NCBI RefSeq assembly: GCF_011077185.1
Contig: NC_048894.1
Location: forward strand, 61,788,657 to 61,852,656
Direction of reading: 5' to 3'
From: Oxyura jamaicensis
Lineage: Eukaryota; Chordata; Aves; Anseriformes; Anatidae
DNA length: 64,000 bases
Part shown: piece after piece, positions 38,790 to 48,682 of the stretch
How positions within the stretch are numbered: position 1 is the stretch's first letter
Layout: each line of letters begins with the position of its first letter
Notes under the pieces: model-generated
The model's database searches: none
Told to the model about the DNA's origin: nothing
Seen by the model: the letters and a program-made list of their open reading frames with translations, nothing else
Made by a program: the position numbers and the translations under genes

Positions 38790-40205
38790 CTACTTCCCTG
38801 GGGAGCCTGTTCCAGTGTGAGACCACCCTCTCGGTGAAGAACCTCTTCCTGATGTCGAGCCTAAACTTCCCCTGCCTCAGCTTAACACCGTTCCCGTGGG
38901 TCCTATCACTGGTGATTGTGGAGAATAATCACCTGCCTCTCCACTCCCCCTTGCAAGGAAGCTGTAGACTGCGATGAGGTTTCCCCTCAGCCTCCTCTTC
39001 TCCAGGCTGAGCAGGCCCAGTGACCTCAGCCGGTCCTCATACATCTTCCCCTCTAGGCCCTTCACCATCTTCGTCGCCCTCCTCTGGACACTCTCCAACA
39101 GTTTAATGTCCTTTTTGTACTGTGGTGCCCAGAACTGCACACAGTACTCGAGGTGAGGCCACACTAGCGCAGAGTAGAGCGGGACAATCCCTTCCCTCCA
39201 CCAACTAGCAATGTTGTGCTTGATGCATCCCAGGATACGGTTGGCCCTCCTGGCTGCCAGGGCACATTGCTGGCTCATATTCAACTTGCTGTCCACCTCA
39301 ATCCCCAGATCCCTCTCTGCGGGGCTGCTCTCCAGCGTCTCATCACCCAGTCTGTACGTATAGCCAGGGTTGCTCCATCCCAGGTGCAGGACCCGGCACT
39401 TGCTTTTGTTAAACTTCATGTGGTTGGTGATCGCCCAGCTCTCCAATCTGTCCAGATCTCTCTGCAAGGCCTCTCCACCCTCAACAGAGTCCACAACTCC
39501 TCCAAGTTTAGTGTCGTCAGCAAATTTGCTCAAAACACCTTCTAGTCCTACATCCAAATCATTTATAAAAACATTGAAGAGGACTGGCCCTAAAATGCAG
39601 CCTTGAGGGACCCCAATAGTGACCATCTGCCTGCCAGATATGGCCCCATTTACCACAACCCTTTAAGCCCTGCTTGTTAGCCAATTGCTCACCAATAGTA
39701 TGATGTTTTTGTCTAGTTGTATGCTGGACATTTTGTCCAGTAGGATCCTATGGGAAACCATGCCAAAAGCCTTGCTGAAGTCCAAAAAGATCACATAAGC
39801 TGGTTTCCCTTGATCAACTAGATGGGTGATCTTATTATAAACAGAAATCAAATTTGTTAGGCAGGACCTACCCTTCATGAACCCATGTTGGCTGGGAGCC
39901 ACGCAGTCCAGCCCATGCTTCACATACATCGCCACCCCGCCACCTTGCCTACCCTGCCTGTCCCTCCTGAAGAGCTTGTAACCATCTATTGCAACACACC
40001 AGCCACAGGAGTTGTCCCACCATATTTCACTTATGCTGATGATGTCATAGCTGTGAGACTGGGCCAAGATTTCTAGCTCATCCATCTTATTCCTCATACT
40101 GCATGCATTTGTGTAGAAGCACTTTGAATGCGCCTCCCTACATGCAGCATCTTGTGGAGCTGACTGAAGCACCTCACTAGCACACAGTCTCTCTGATTCT
40201 AGCAC
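38790..40205 (-). pseudogene. CR1 ORF2 remnant, endonuclease-RT fusion by internal deletion
   Basis: The frame from 40,205 begins with an endonuclease start: Y-T-N-A-C-S-M-R-N-K at 31-40, S-E-I-W-W-D at 59-64 (the APE-type E-x-W-W-D block) and G-Y-K-L-F-R-R-D-R at 75-83. After about residue 101 it jumps, in frame, to an RT block, S-Q-H-G-F-M-K-G-R-S-C (105-115), which normally lies several hundred residues later. Motif A follows as L-D-F-S-K-A-F-G, with Gly replacing the usual last Asp. One in-frame TAA at 39,663-39,665 interrupts it. The same frame then continues with G-V-P-Q-G and F-A-D-D (intact catalytic motif C) and the C-terminal blocks, down to a frameshift near 38,880. The rest of the C-terminus lies in another frame. 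Loss of most of the endonuclease and the RT fingers means it could not work. Confidence 0.9.
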
Positions 40206-40261
40206 ACCATCTGTTAGCTCATCACCAGAGTGCCTAGTTTTATCCCTTTCCCCCTTTGACT

Positions 40262-41348
40262 CTAGTTTGAAGCCCTATCTGTCAGCCCTGCCAACTCCTG
40301 AGCAAAAATCCTTTTCCTCCACTGAGAGAGGTGCATCCCATGTGGTGCCAGCAGGCCTGGTGTCACGTAGACCTTCCCACGATCGAAAAACCCAAAGTTC
40401 TTCTGGTTGCACCAGTCCCGAAGCCACGTGTTAATGTGATGATTCTGCTTGTCAGCATCGATCCCCCCAATCAGAAGGACAGGGGCAAACACAACCTGTG
40501 CCCTGATCCTTTAAGTAGTCACCCCAAAGCCCTAAAACCCCTTTTGATCGCTCTCGGACTTCTCATTGCTACCTAATCATTACTAGCCTGAAAGACCAGT
40601 AGCATGTAGTAGTTGGTGGGCTGTACAAGGTGCTTGACTTTCTTAGCAAAGTCTCTCACCTGAGCCCCAGGGTTGGGACCAGTTGGCATATTGGGCCCTC
40701 TGTCCTTTTCAAAAGGGAGTCCCCCATGACAATAACCCTTCTTTCATTTTTGACAGAAGATGTAGCAATGTGGGGGGTAGGTTGCCTTGCCTTAGGCACC
40801 CTCTCCAACTGGGACGAGCTTTTGTCTACATCGTTGTTCTGACTGTCGTGTTCTAGACGCTCATACCTGTTATATGAGGGTAGTTGGGAAGGTGAGGTGG
40901 GCAGGGAGAGGGCTCGCCTGCCACCTCGAATGGGAACCAGCCTCCATTCCCCCCCTTGGCCTAGGTCTCCTCCTACTGCCTGGCAGGATGAGGGAACTTT
41001 TGTCTTCTGCGTAGTAGGAGACACTTGTGCTGTGGCAGGCTCGTGAGTCTGTCTCAGAGAGGGTAGAGTACACCTCCACCAGTCAATTTCCCTCTCCGAC
41101 TCCCTGATGCTCCTCAGCCTGCTCACCTCCTCCCAACACTCTGCTACCTGGCTGAGCAGCTCTTCAACCTGGGCACACCTCCCACAGGCATACCCCTTGC
41201 TGCTGCTGTCGGATACTGACAGAAGACTCAGACACACCCTGCAGCCCAAGACCTGCATGGCCGCTTGTTTCCCTGAGACCTTCATCTGAGTAGCCACATG
41301 GGTGTCTGTGGCTGGAGAGGCCACGGTCTTCTGCCTGGTTGATACCAT
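40262..41348 (-). pseudogene. CR1 ORF1 protein remnant (Cys-pair motif, coiled coil, SGNH/GDSL esterase domain)
   Basis: I place the start at the Met at 41,348 (M-V-S-T-R-Q), as typical ORF1 proteins begin close to such a segment. The frame is also open 56 codons further upstream. Two CxxC pairs lie at residues 36-39 and 55-58, a zinc-binding arrangement. They are followed by a Glu/Arg-rich, probably coiled-coil stretch (about 58-88) and a long Ser/Pro-rich linker. V-I-V-M-G-D-S-L-L-K at about 205-214 carries the nucleophile Ser of the GDSL esterase that is known in CR1 ORF1. After about residue 222 the frame shifts. The middle of the esterase continues in other frames, including a stop near 40,576. 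The C-terminal part returns at 40,492-40,262 with I-N-T-W-L-R-D-W-C and M-H-L-S-Q. There the expected D-x-x-H pair reads H-G-M-H, so the acid residue is lost. ORF1 is an RNA-binding chaperone-like partner of ORF2 in the retrotransposition particle. This copy is inactive. Confidence 0.85.
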
Positions 41349-41740
41349 GGCTAGGTTCCTCGCAAGCAGGTTACAAGTATTGATGGGAAAGACTGATGCA
41401 AAAGAGTGGTGAGAGACCCCACCTGTGTGAACTGCCTCACAAACTGCTGCGCCCCGCCCTTCTGACGCGCCACTCCCTGTTTGCCCATCCTGGTCGCCCC
41501 ACTCCCGGCTGCTCACGCTCCCTAGGGGCTGCTTTGCAACGGCCGGGGAGGGGGCACTGCTGGTTCCGCCTATGCCTTGTCAGCCTCCCTTGTGAGGGCT
41601 GCCAGGTCCTGGCAGCTCCCTCTGTTGCTTCGAGTGGACCTTGATGCAGAAAAAAAGCCCTGCCCTCCTCGATCACCCACTCTGCTGCAGAACACATCTG
41701 CCCCAAAGCTGATCGCCTTGGCAAGTTCACTGCAATCTCA
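41349..41740 (-). promoter_or_regulatory. GC- and CpG-rich CR1 5' UTR / internal promoter region
   Basis: The 390 bp upstream of the ORF1 start are the most GC-rich in the window, with many CpG steps (for example CTGCGCCCCGCCCTTCTGACG on the plus strand near 41,447). In CR1 the 5' UTR holds the internal promoter that drives full-length transcripts. The placement here is inferred from position and composition; I see no specific factor site that I would name. An open frame at 41,437-41,730 (minus) crosses it but looks like chance coding in GC-rich DNA. Confidence 0.5.
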
Positions 41741-42979
41741 GAAAGGTTAGTAGAGGGTGATTGGAGGATGATTAGATGCTATTCCTAAAGAATAGCAGTG
41801 TACCTTGGGACAGTATCACATTTTAGGAAGATTTTCACAAAAGGCGCAGGCAGCAGTATAATAGTAGCCTTTATTAAGATCCAGTTCCAACAGTGAAGTT
41901 TTATTACTTTCCCTGCGGTAGTCCAGTTTTAGTCAGCCTTATCAAATAGCAGCTATCTCTACTAAGCACATTCTAGTTCTGTGGTACTCTGTATTGTCAT
42001 GCTCCACAAAGTATCCTCGCATTTACTTTTTCACCTGTTCCGGTACTTCCCTTCCTGAGGTTGCTGGGGGGGAGGGGGGGCAGGTTGGGATAAAAAGATG
42101 TTCCAAAATATTTAGGAGCACAGAGGATGTGCTGTCTGGAGTGATAAAACTAGGTCTGTTTCCTTTCCTGCCATCCTCAGAACAAATGTACTATGTACTA
42201 TGCTACATACTGAAGATATATTTCCTTTAGTTAATCACATGCTATTTACAGACTATACTGCCTGACAGACCAAGGTGAAACACAACAGAAACCTCATATT
42301 TCTTAGCTTGCTACATTTTCTGAATAAGTAGAGTCAAATTGTTGTGACACCAGTCAGGCTACACTTTTTTTTAAGCTCAAATGATTATCGAATATGATTT
42401 TTATGTGTTTTTTTTTTTTTTTTTTTTCTTGAGTCATAGATAGTTGTCATATAGCTTTCTTCACTAAGTCTAGTACACTTACTATAATGGACAGATCAAT
42501 GGAATGGACTGTGTAACACAGTGCAGTACCATAGCTATATATTAGCACCCTGGAGAATATGTAAAAATGAGAAGCTGAGCTTTTATGCAGTTAAAGTTAA
42601 AGCCTTCCTGTGGCTCTGTTTATAATGAAAATATTGTTCTTGTTTAGCTTTATTCTGATGTGTTTAATATTCCAGAAAATGGGGTCTTTTTTTTTTTATT
42701 TTTTATTTTTTTTTATTATGTGCATGAGTACTAACAATTGTTGCTTTGAGATTGGCAACCACTAGAGATTTAATACCACAACTATTTGAGAGTTCCCACT
42801 GGAGGTTGTGAAAGAAAAGAAAGGTAAGAAAGAAGGACAGGAAAACAGCGCAGTAGAAAATGAGAAAAATAGAAAACACGCCAAATGTTCCACATCAAAC
42901 AGGTATTAGTTCTCTTCTCTATGGTCACAATGCAGAAAAGATTTTAGTTGTGAAAAGATTAAAAGCTTGTGGATGCTAT
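41741..42979. other. AT-rich spacer between CR1 copies B and C
   Basis: It contains a G-rich patch at 42,066-42,080, a poly-T tract at 42,411-42,427 and T/A tracts at 42,688-42,718. I see no gene. Confidence 0.55.
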
Positions 42980-43718
42980 CATAGAATCATAGAAAGGTTT
43001 GGGTTGGAAGGGACCCTTAAAGATGATCTAGTTCCAACCCCCTGCTATGGCAGGGACACTTTCCACTAGACTCAATTGCTCAAAGCCCCATTCAAACCTG
43101 ACTGTGAACACTTCCAGGGATGGAGCATCCATAGCTTCTCTAGGCAGCCTGTGCCAGTGCCTCACCACTCTCACAGAATAGATATAAGGAAATAATTCTG
43201 TTCTAAATCTCCCTTCCTTTAGTTTAAAGCCATTATCCCTTGTCCTATCAGTACAATCCTTGATAAAGAGTTCCCCTCTAGCTTTTCTCTAGGCTCCCTT
43301 TTGGTATTACAAGGCTGATATAATGTCTCCCCAGAGCCTTCTCATCTCCAGACGAAATGACCCCAACTCCCTCCGCCTTTCTTCATAGTAGAGGTGCTCC
43401 GTCCCTCTTATCCTCATGGTCCTCCATGACTTGCTCTAACACAGCCACGTCTTTCTTGTGCTGGGGGCCCCACGGCTGAACACAGCACTCCAGGTGGTGT
43501 CTCATGAGAGCGGAGCAGAGGACAATCACTTCTCTTGACCTTATGGCCATGCTTCTGTTGCTGCAGCCCAGGATACAGTTGGCTTTCTGGGTCACAAGTG
43601 CACATTGCTGGCTCATGCTGAGCTTCCCATCAACCAACACCCCCAGGTCCTTCTCATCAGGGAGAAGGCCTGTTCTGCTAGCAGCATCTAGCACATAGCC
43701 TGCATTGCTAGTAGTCAC
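42980..43718 (-). mobile_element. CR1 LINE copy C, 5'-truncated
   Basis: On the minus strand the element ends with CCAACCCAAACCTTTCTATG and ATTCTATG at 42,981. Upstream lies the 3' UTR (GGTTGGAACTAGATCATC) and the C-terminal ORF2 part. The frame at 43,718-43,383 shows D-E-K-D-L-G-V-L-V-D, S-M-S-Q-Q-C-A-L-V and a degraded V-P-L-Y-S-A-L-V-R-P block read as V-L-C-S-A-L-M-R. The remainder is broken by frameshifts. Its 3' UTR sequence differs from copies A, B and D, so it is yet another subfamily, and its decay suggests greater age. Confidence 0.93.
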
Positions 43719-46545
43719 TGCAACTATTCCTCAGTCCTTGCTGCAAAATGTATCTGAAAAGATAACTTTTGCCTAGCTAGGCTGCTTGCAGTAAGTAGGT
43801 TAGCCAACTTTAAACCATGTTGGTTATATCTGAAAGAGCTATGCCAAAATCAGGGCTGCTGCCACTTTATCTTTTCTTCCTGCCAGCAACCAAGTGGTGG
43901 TGAGAGGAAGAGAAGATAAAGCTGTGACAGCTTCCCTTCTCACTTTGCTGGTGTCAGTGCTACTGTTTATATGACAAAGCAGCTTCAGGGAGCTGAGCTG
44001 GTTGAAACCTTGCCCCAAATGCCATTCAAGCTGTGTTTTTTACCTTACTCTTCATACATTATAGTTAGACCACCAAAAGGAAAGATTGTTGTTTTATGGG
44101 GACAGTGAGATGTGTCTTGGTCTACAGATGCAAAGCTGATAGCTCAGCTATAGCAGAGGTTGGTATGTGCATCATGATGCATGGAGAAGAAAACAACTAT
44201 CCATTTTGGCAGTAGGCCATAGGTATATAAAATAAGTGTAATATGAAATTACATCTTAGCTTTTGACTTGATCAGCTCCCTGAATCTTTCACCTCACGAA
44301 TGCAGTAGCATGAATACTGGTTTAAGGTTAGAGATGGGAATAGGGAAAGCTTACATTAGCTTATGCCACTATGTGACTTGCAACCAGAATAGCCGAAGCA
44401 TATTCAGAACCCTTAGTGAGAGCACTGAGAGAAGAAGCCAGCATGTTATTCAAATTTTTAAAATTGTGTGCTATGCCTAATTAAGTTGAAATGTAAAGTT
44501 ATTCTCAGTTGCGTTGCATAATGAGCCACTGCTGGAAATACAAGTTTATTTTTATGCCACCATGGACGGTGGTTTGTGTATGTTTGTGAGCCTGTTTATT
44601 CTTGTGTTCAGTCCATTGTGCCAGAACTCATTTATGTTCTTTCCTGGCAATTTTCTCACAGCTCTAAAATTGTGGACACAGGACCTAATCCAAAAATGTT
44701 CTTAAGCACATACAACACTGCTAAGTATATGTTGTCTCACTGGATTCACAAAGAAACATAGTAGACAAAGTGAAAACACCCTCCAGTCTTTCTCTATCAA
44801 CTGTATTTGGTCTTTCTTAGAGTAGAATTGGTTATAAGCCTGAAAGAAATGTCACATTAGGACAGCTGCTTCTCCAATCCTCGTTAGCATTTTGTTAGTT
44901 TCATCAAATGGAGAATAGGTCAAGGCTCCATCATAAACGTGAAGCTAAGCCAACACATAAATATCCTTGACCAGCAGTTTTAACATTTTAGAATATTTAT
45001 AGCCAGCAGCTAAAGTTTAGGGTAATAAACTGTTCATGGGCTATATTAGTTCATTTTCCCTAAAATACAGTTTTTATTCTGGCTGAATTCCAGACATCTG
45101 AGCATGGACTAGAAATCAAACTGGAGTGCTCTAAAATTAAATTACAATTCATTCTTTTCTTTCTTTTCCCTTTGTTAAAAGGATTTTTCAGAGGAGTTGT
45201 CAAAAACTCAAAGTGTAATACATTAATTTAACTAGACTAAAAAAAAAAAAACCTGACACCACAAGAACCACTGTTAAATTTCATTTGATTTCTGATGTAC
45301 TATTCTGACAATTATAGACTGAATTAAAGTAATGTGTCACATCCAGTATATCAACATTTCTTTTCTGGATCCTCAATATTTGATATTTATAGTAATGCAA
45401 TACATCATGACCTGTATTGTGTATTTCAATGCACAGACAAACTAGAAAACATATGCTATTTAGCCAGAACTGATTTCTTTTTCCAGTAACTGCATCCAGC
45501 TGTCCTGTGGTAACCCATCAGATCTGTATTTCAGATTTATTTTTCCTGTTGATCATCTTGTTTTGAATTGATTCCCCTTCTGCTCCCAGTTTCTGCTTTT
45601 ATTCTCAAACCTTGACTCGAACTACATTCTTTCTGTAGAATAACGAATTTCTTTCAGTGCTCTCCTTGTGATACTTGCTAGTAGTGCAGAAGGTATTAAT
45701 GTTTATTTACACTTTACACTTATGAAGGCAAAGGTGATAGGAGACTGCTGTACCTCCTGTCTAGATATCAGGGTTGCCTTGCACGTTCAGTTCTAAGATT
45801 TTGCAGTCTGAATTTCATTCAGTAACCGTTTCTCAAAGTATAGGATGTTCCCAAATTTATACAAATATATCGCATTTAATTTACTGTATTACACATAGAG
45901 AATGGTCATTGAATTAAATGCAAGATTACATTAATTCAGTTAATGATTAGTGTGTATTTTCCCCCAAATGATTCTTGCTTTATTCATATTTACCATCCCT
46001 TTGTTTCTTCTCGGAGATTCAGGGTAATTTCTACGAGAGTTGAGGTCAACATCTATCAAGGTTTCTGTTCCCTCTAGAGCCTAGCATTGCCTCTCAGTTA
46101 ACAGAAAGAGTGGTATGCCAAAAGTGTTGATAGAAGCAGGAGGTCTCACGTGGGCAGCCACAAATTAGGCAATACAGACATCAGCTATATCTGTTGAAGT
46201 TATTGTAGAAGCACACCTCAGGTTTGTGCATGAAGGTGATTTTGCTTGCTTGCTCTCTTACAGTCAGGTGTCACAGTACAGAGATCATTTATAGAATCAC
46301 AGAACAGAAGCAGTAACATTAACTAATGCAGTTGTTAACAAATAACCAAAATGTAGCCAGCTGAAATTTTAAGTATGCACGTTGCTCACAGTGTAGAGAA
46401 TTTCAAAGTGTGCTCAGACTTATTTCTAAAGATGAGTGGGAATATATTTGTGGAAAAGCAGACAAAAGTTAATTAAAAATTCATACAGGATAAATATGCT
46501 CTAATTCTCAGTCTTCCACTTAAATTGTTGGATTTCAAACACAGA

Positions 46546-46562
46546 TTATATATATATATATA
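46546..46562. repeat. Short (TA)n microsatellite
   Basis: About eight TA units flanked by unique sequence. Confidence 0.85.
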
Positions 46563-47321
46563 CAATTATATGACCTCTGAATTATCTGTGGTTTCACTTC
46601 TAAAGTTTTTCTTCCTTCACATTTTCCCTGTTGAGGGCCCTGTAGTTCTGGGTGAGAAGACCACCCTCCATCCTCACCCCTTCATCCCCCCCCCCCCTTT
46701 TTTTTAATTATTTTTAAAAAGTGTCGTGAGTGCAAATGTTTGTAATTTCTTCTCTGCCAGCTCTTAGAAGTACTAAGTTTCTCTCTCAGAAAAGAGGATG
46801 GAGGGAGCTTTCCTTCTGCATTCTTTTCCATTAATTCTAAATTGCAAAATATTCAGCTAGCTCTCTGAAAGTGGATTTTTCAAGTGTGCTTGCTCATCAT
46901 TATCTGTTACCACACAAAAATAGAGGTTGTTTGAATTCTTGAGGTGTGCTTTTAGAGCCGTTTGAGATCTGTGGGCTAATTTTGCTAGATATATGTTGCC
47001 CTCAGAGTAGAACCATGGTGATATGCTTTGTTCTAAAATACAACAAAGAAAACCTTTGGTTGTACAGCAAACAGGATGGGTTTTAAAATCTGCAATGTAC
47101 ATTAAGTAATGTGTGTTGCCTGATTTTTTCATAAGTAACAGTTTCAGGGGAGACTGTTCTTGGCAAGCACTGTTGAAGTAGAATTAGCAGGCTTATGATG
47201 AGAGACATCCCAAGAGGCTTGCTGTCTTTGTGCAGATATATAAAATAACCCAAAGAAGTTTCCACTGGATTATCGTGATAGACAAGATGCACTCCCTTGT
47301 TTTGTGCATCTCCTTTCTTAC

Positions 47322-47347
47322 AAAATAAATAAATAAATAAATAAAAA
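47322..47347. repeat. (AAAT)n microsatellite
   Basis: About six tetranucleotide units in a row. Confidence 0.85.
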
Positions 47348-47600
47348 TCTTCCTGTCATTCATAACTGTTCCATTTGTCCAGCGATATTTGACACCTCTT
47401 TCTACTTGCCATCCCAGTAGAAACTGGAGTCAGTATTTTTAGAGTTCTTCCAGCACAAAGCAATTTGTCATATATTGGGCTGAACTTGAGAAATTTGTAA
47501 AAATTTTACGTTGTTTTCCAACATAGATTTATGACCGGTAGAAAACATCTTGGTAATTGATTCACATTTACTAAAGGAACAGAAGAAAACTGATAATTGC

Positions 47601-47623
47601 AACTGATAAATATTTTATCAGTT
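47601..47623. repeat. Perfect inverted repeat, 10-bp arms, 3-nt loop
   Basis: AACTGATAAA, then TAT, then TTTATCAGTT. The arms are exact reverse complements. It is AT-rich and lies among further TTATCA units (47,630-47,650). The sequence could be a cruciform-prone site or a by-product of base composition. It has no U-rich terminator context relevant to a vertebrate gene. Confidence 0.75.
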
Positions 47624-48646
47624 CTTTATAAGTTTATCATTTATCAGGTCTTTTGATGATCAGTGCCATAGAAGCACTGGCACTGGCAAGGTAGTGGTAT
47701 AGGATCTGCCCATCTTTTCTTTTGCCTAGATTGTGATGACAAAACCCTATTCAGTTTTTTAAAGTTAATATCAGTCTAAGTGAGGTACGAAGCAGTCTCT
47801 TGTGTTGTGGTTAGAGAAGCCCTTGATATATGTCATCCTGCTGATAAGCAGTGCTTTAAAATTAAATTTGAAAAATCATATGATCAGTTTGTACAGAGAT
47901 AAACTGTATTGAACACTTACTAAGTTCATTTCTGTAGAGGCTAAATATTAACAGTCTCTGAATGGATTTTCAATGCATTTCAGTTTGTGTTAAGACAGAT
48001 TGTAAAATTGGTATTCTGCTCTTTATTTTTACCCTGCTGTCTCAAATCATTGCCCTGCTTTTAGAAGAGTGTATTAGAAACTGTGTATTTAACAGAGATA
48101 GGAAAAATGGTGACAGGCAGGCTTGATAGGAGTGGAAATTGCCAACACTGGCAACACAATACCAAACACAAGAAGTGCAGTTTTGTTAATGAGTGTAACT
48201 GATTAGTCTGATTCAAGAGAATAGTTGTGTGAATAGGAAAGTTTGAGCTTTACTGACCTTGGAGGACCTGCAGAGATCTGTAGTATGGTTAAGTGGTATA
48301 TTTGGAACTCGAATACGTGTTTAGCCAAATATATACAGTATAATGAAAACTGTGCTAACCAGATTCATAAGGTACTTTTAATTCTCATGGTTACATGAGT
48401 TGAAACACAACTCCCCCACCTCTGTCCCTTTGATTCCACTGAGCTCACAGCAATGGAATGAGGCAAAGCTGCCAGTATCTTACATTTCATTCATTAAACC
48501 TTTAAATAAAAATGTCTTATTAAGTTATGAACATTTTAAATCTCTTCTGGAATGATCTTCTGAGTTATTTTAGACATAATTTATTATTTGAAAGTTTGTG
48601 CCCTGTATAGCTTTGAGTTCCCTATCTAAATTCGTATGAGATGAAT

Positions 48647-48682
48647 GGGACCTCCCCTGAGGTCTCACTCAGGGGAGGTCCC
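48647..48682. repeat. Perfect 15-bp fold-back at the 5' end of CR1 copy D
   Basis: The left arm is GGGACCTCCCCTGAG (48,647-48,661), followed by a six-base loop GTCTCA and the right arm CTCAGGGGAGGTCCC (48,668-48,682). The arms are exact reverse complements. The right arm runs without a break into CR1 RT coding sequence (G-E-V-P-R-D-W-R-L-A-N), so the right arm is element-derived and the left arm is an inverted copy of it. The match stops sharply at the outer end, where AT-rich host DNA begins. Confidence 0.9.

Larger units (their letters stand above)
38638..41740 (-). mobile_element. CR1 LINE copy B, near full structure with internal deletion
   Basis: Reading the minus strand, the order is a GC-rich 5' UTR-like region (about 41,740-41,349), ORF1 (41,348-40,262), a short interval, ORF2 parts (40,205-about 38,790), then a 3' UTR ending in GGGATATTCTGTGATTCTAT at 38,638. 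Intact CR1 elements are about 4.5 kb; this one is about 3.1 kb, because the middle of ORF2 is missing. Most CR1 copies in birds are severe 5' truncations, so a copy that keeps ORF1 and the 5' UTR is uncommon. Its 3' UTR (GAGTTGGACTTGATGATCCT) differs from that of copies A and D, so it belongs to another subfamily. The 5' boundary is placed where GC-rich sequence gives way to AT-rich flank and is uncertain by tens of bases. Confidence 0.9.
43719..48646. other. AT-rich noncoding DNA, no gene recognised
   Basis: Short open frames at 44,268-44,761 and 46,857-47,292 show no known domain. Simple repeats are (TA)n at 46,546-46,562, a C11-T9 run at about 46,687-46,706 and (AAAT)n at 47,322-47,347. 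A very short CR1-tail-like piece (TATAGAATCACAGAACAG) occurs at 46,291-46,308. A perfect 10-bp stem hairpin lies at 47,601-47,623. Confidence 0.5.

Noticed and set aside
41437..41730. 97-codon minus-strand frame upstream of CR1 ORF1 as a separate gene
   Set aside because: It lies in the GC-rich CR1 5' UTR, overlaps ORF1 in another frame and has low-complexity Arg/Gly/Pro content. It is best explained as chance openness.
46291..46308. CR1-tail-like TATAGAATCACAGAACAG
   Set aside because: There are only about 18 bp of similarity with no adjacent CR1 3' UTR. This is too short to call an insertion.
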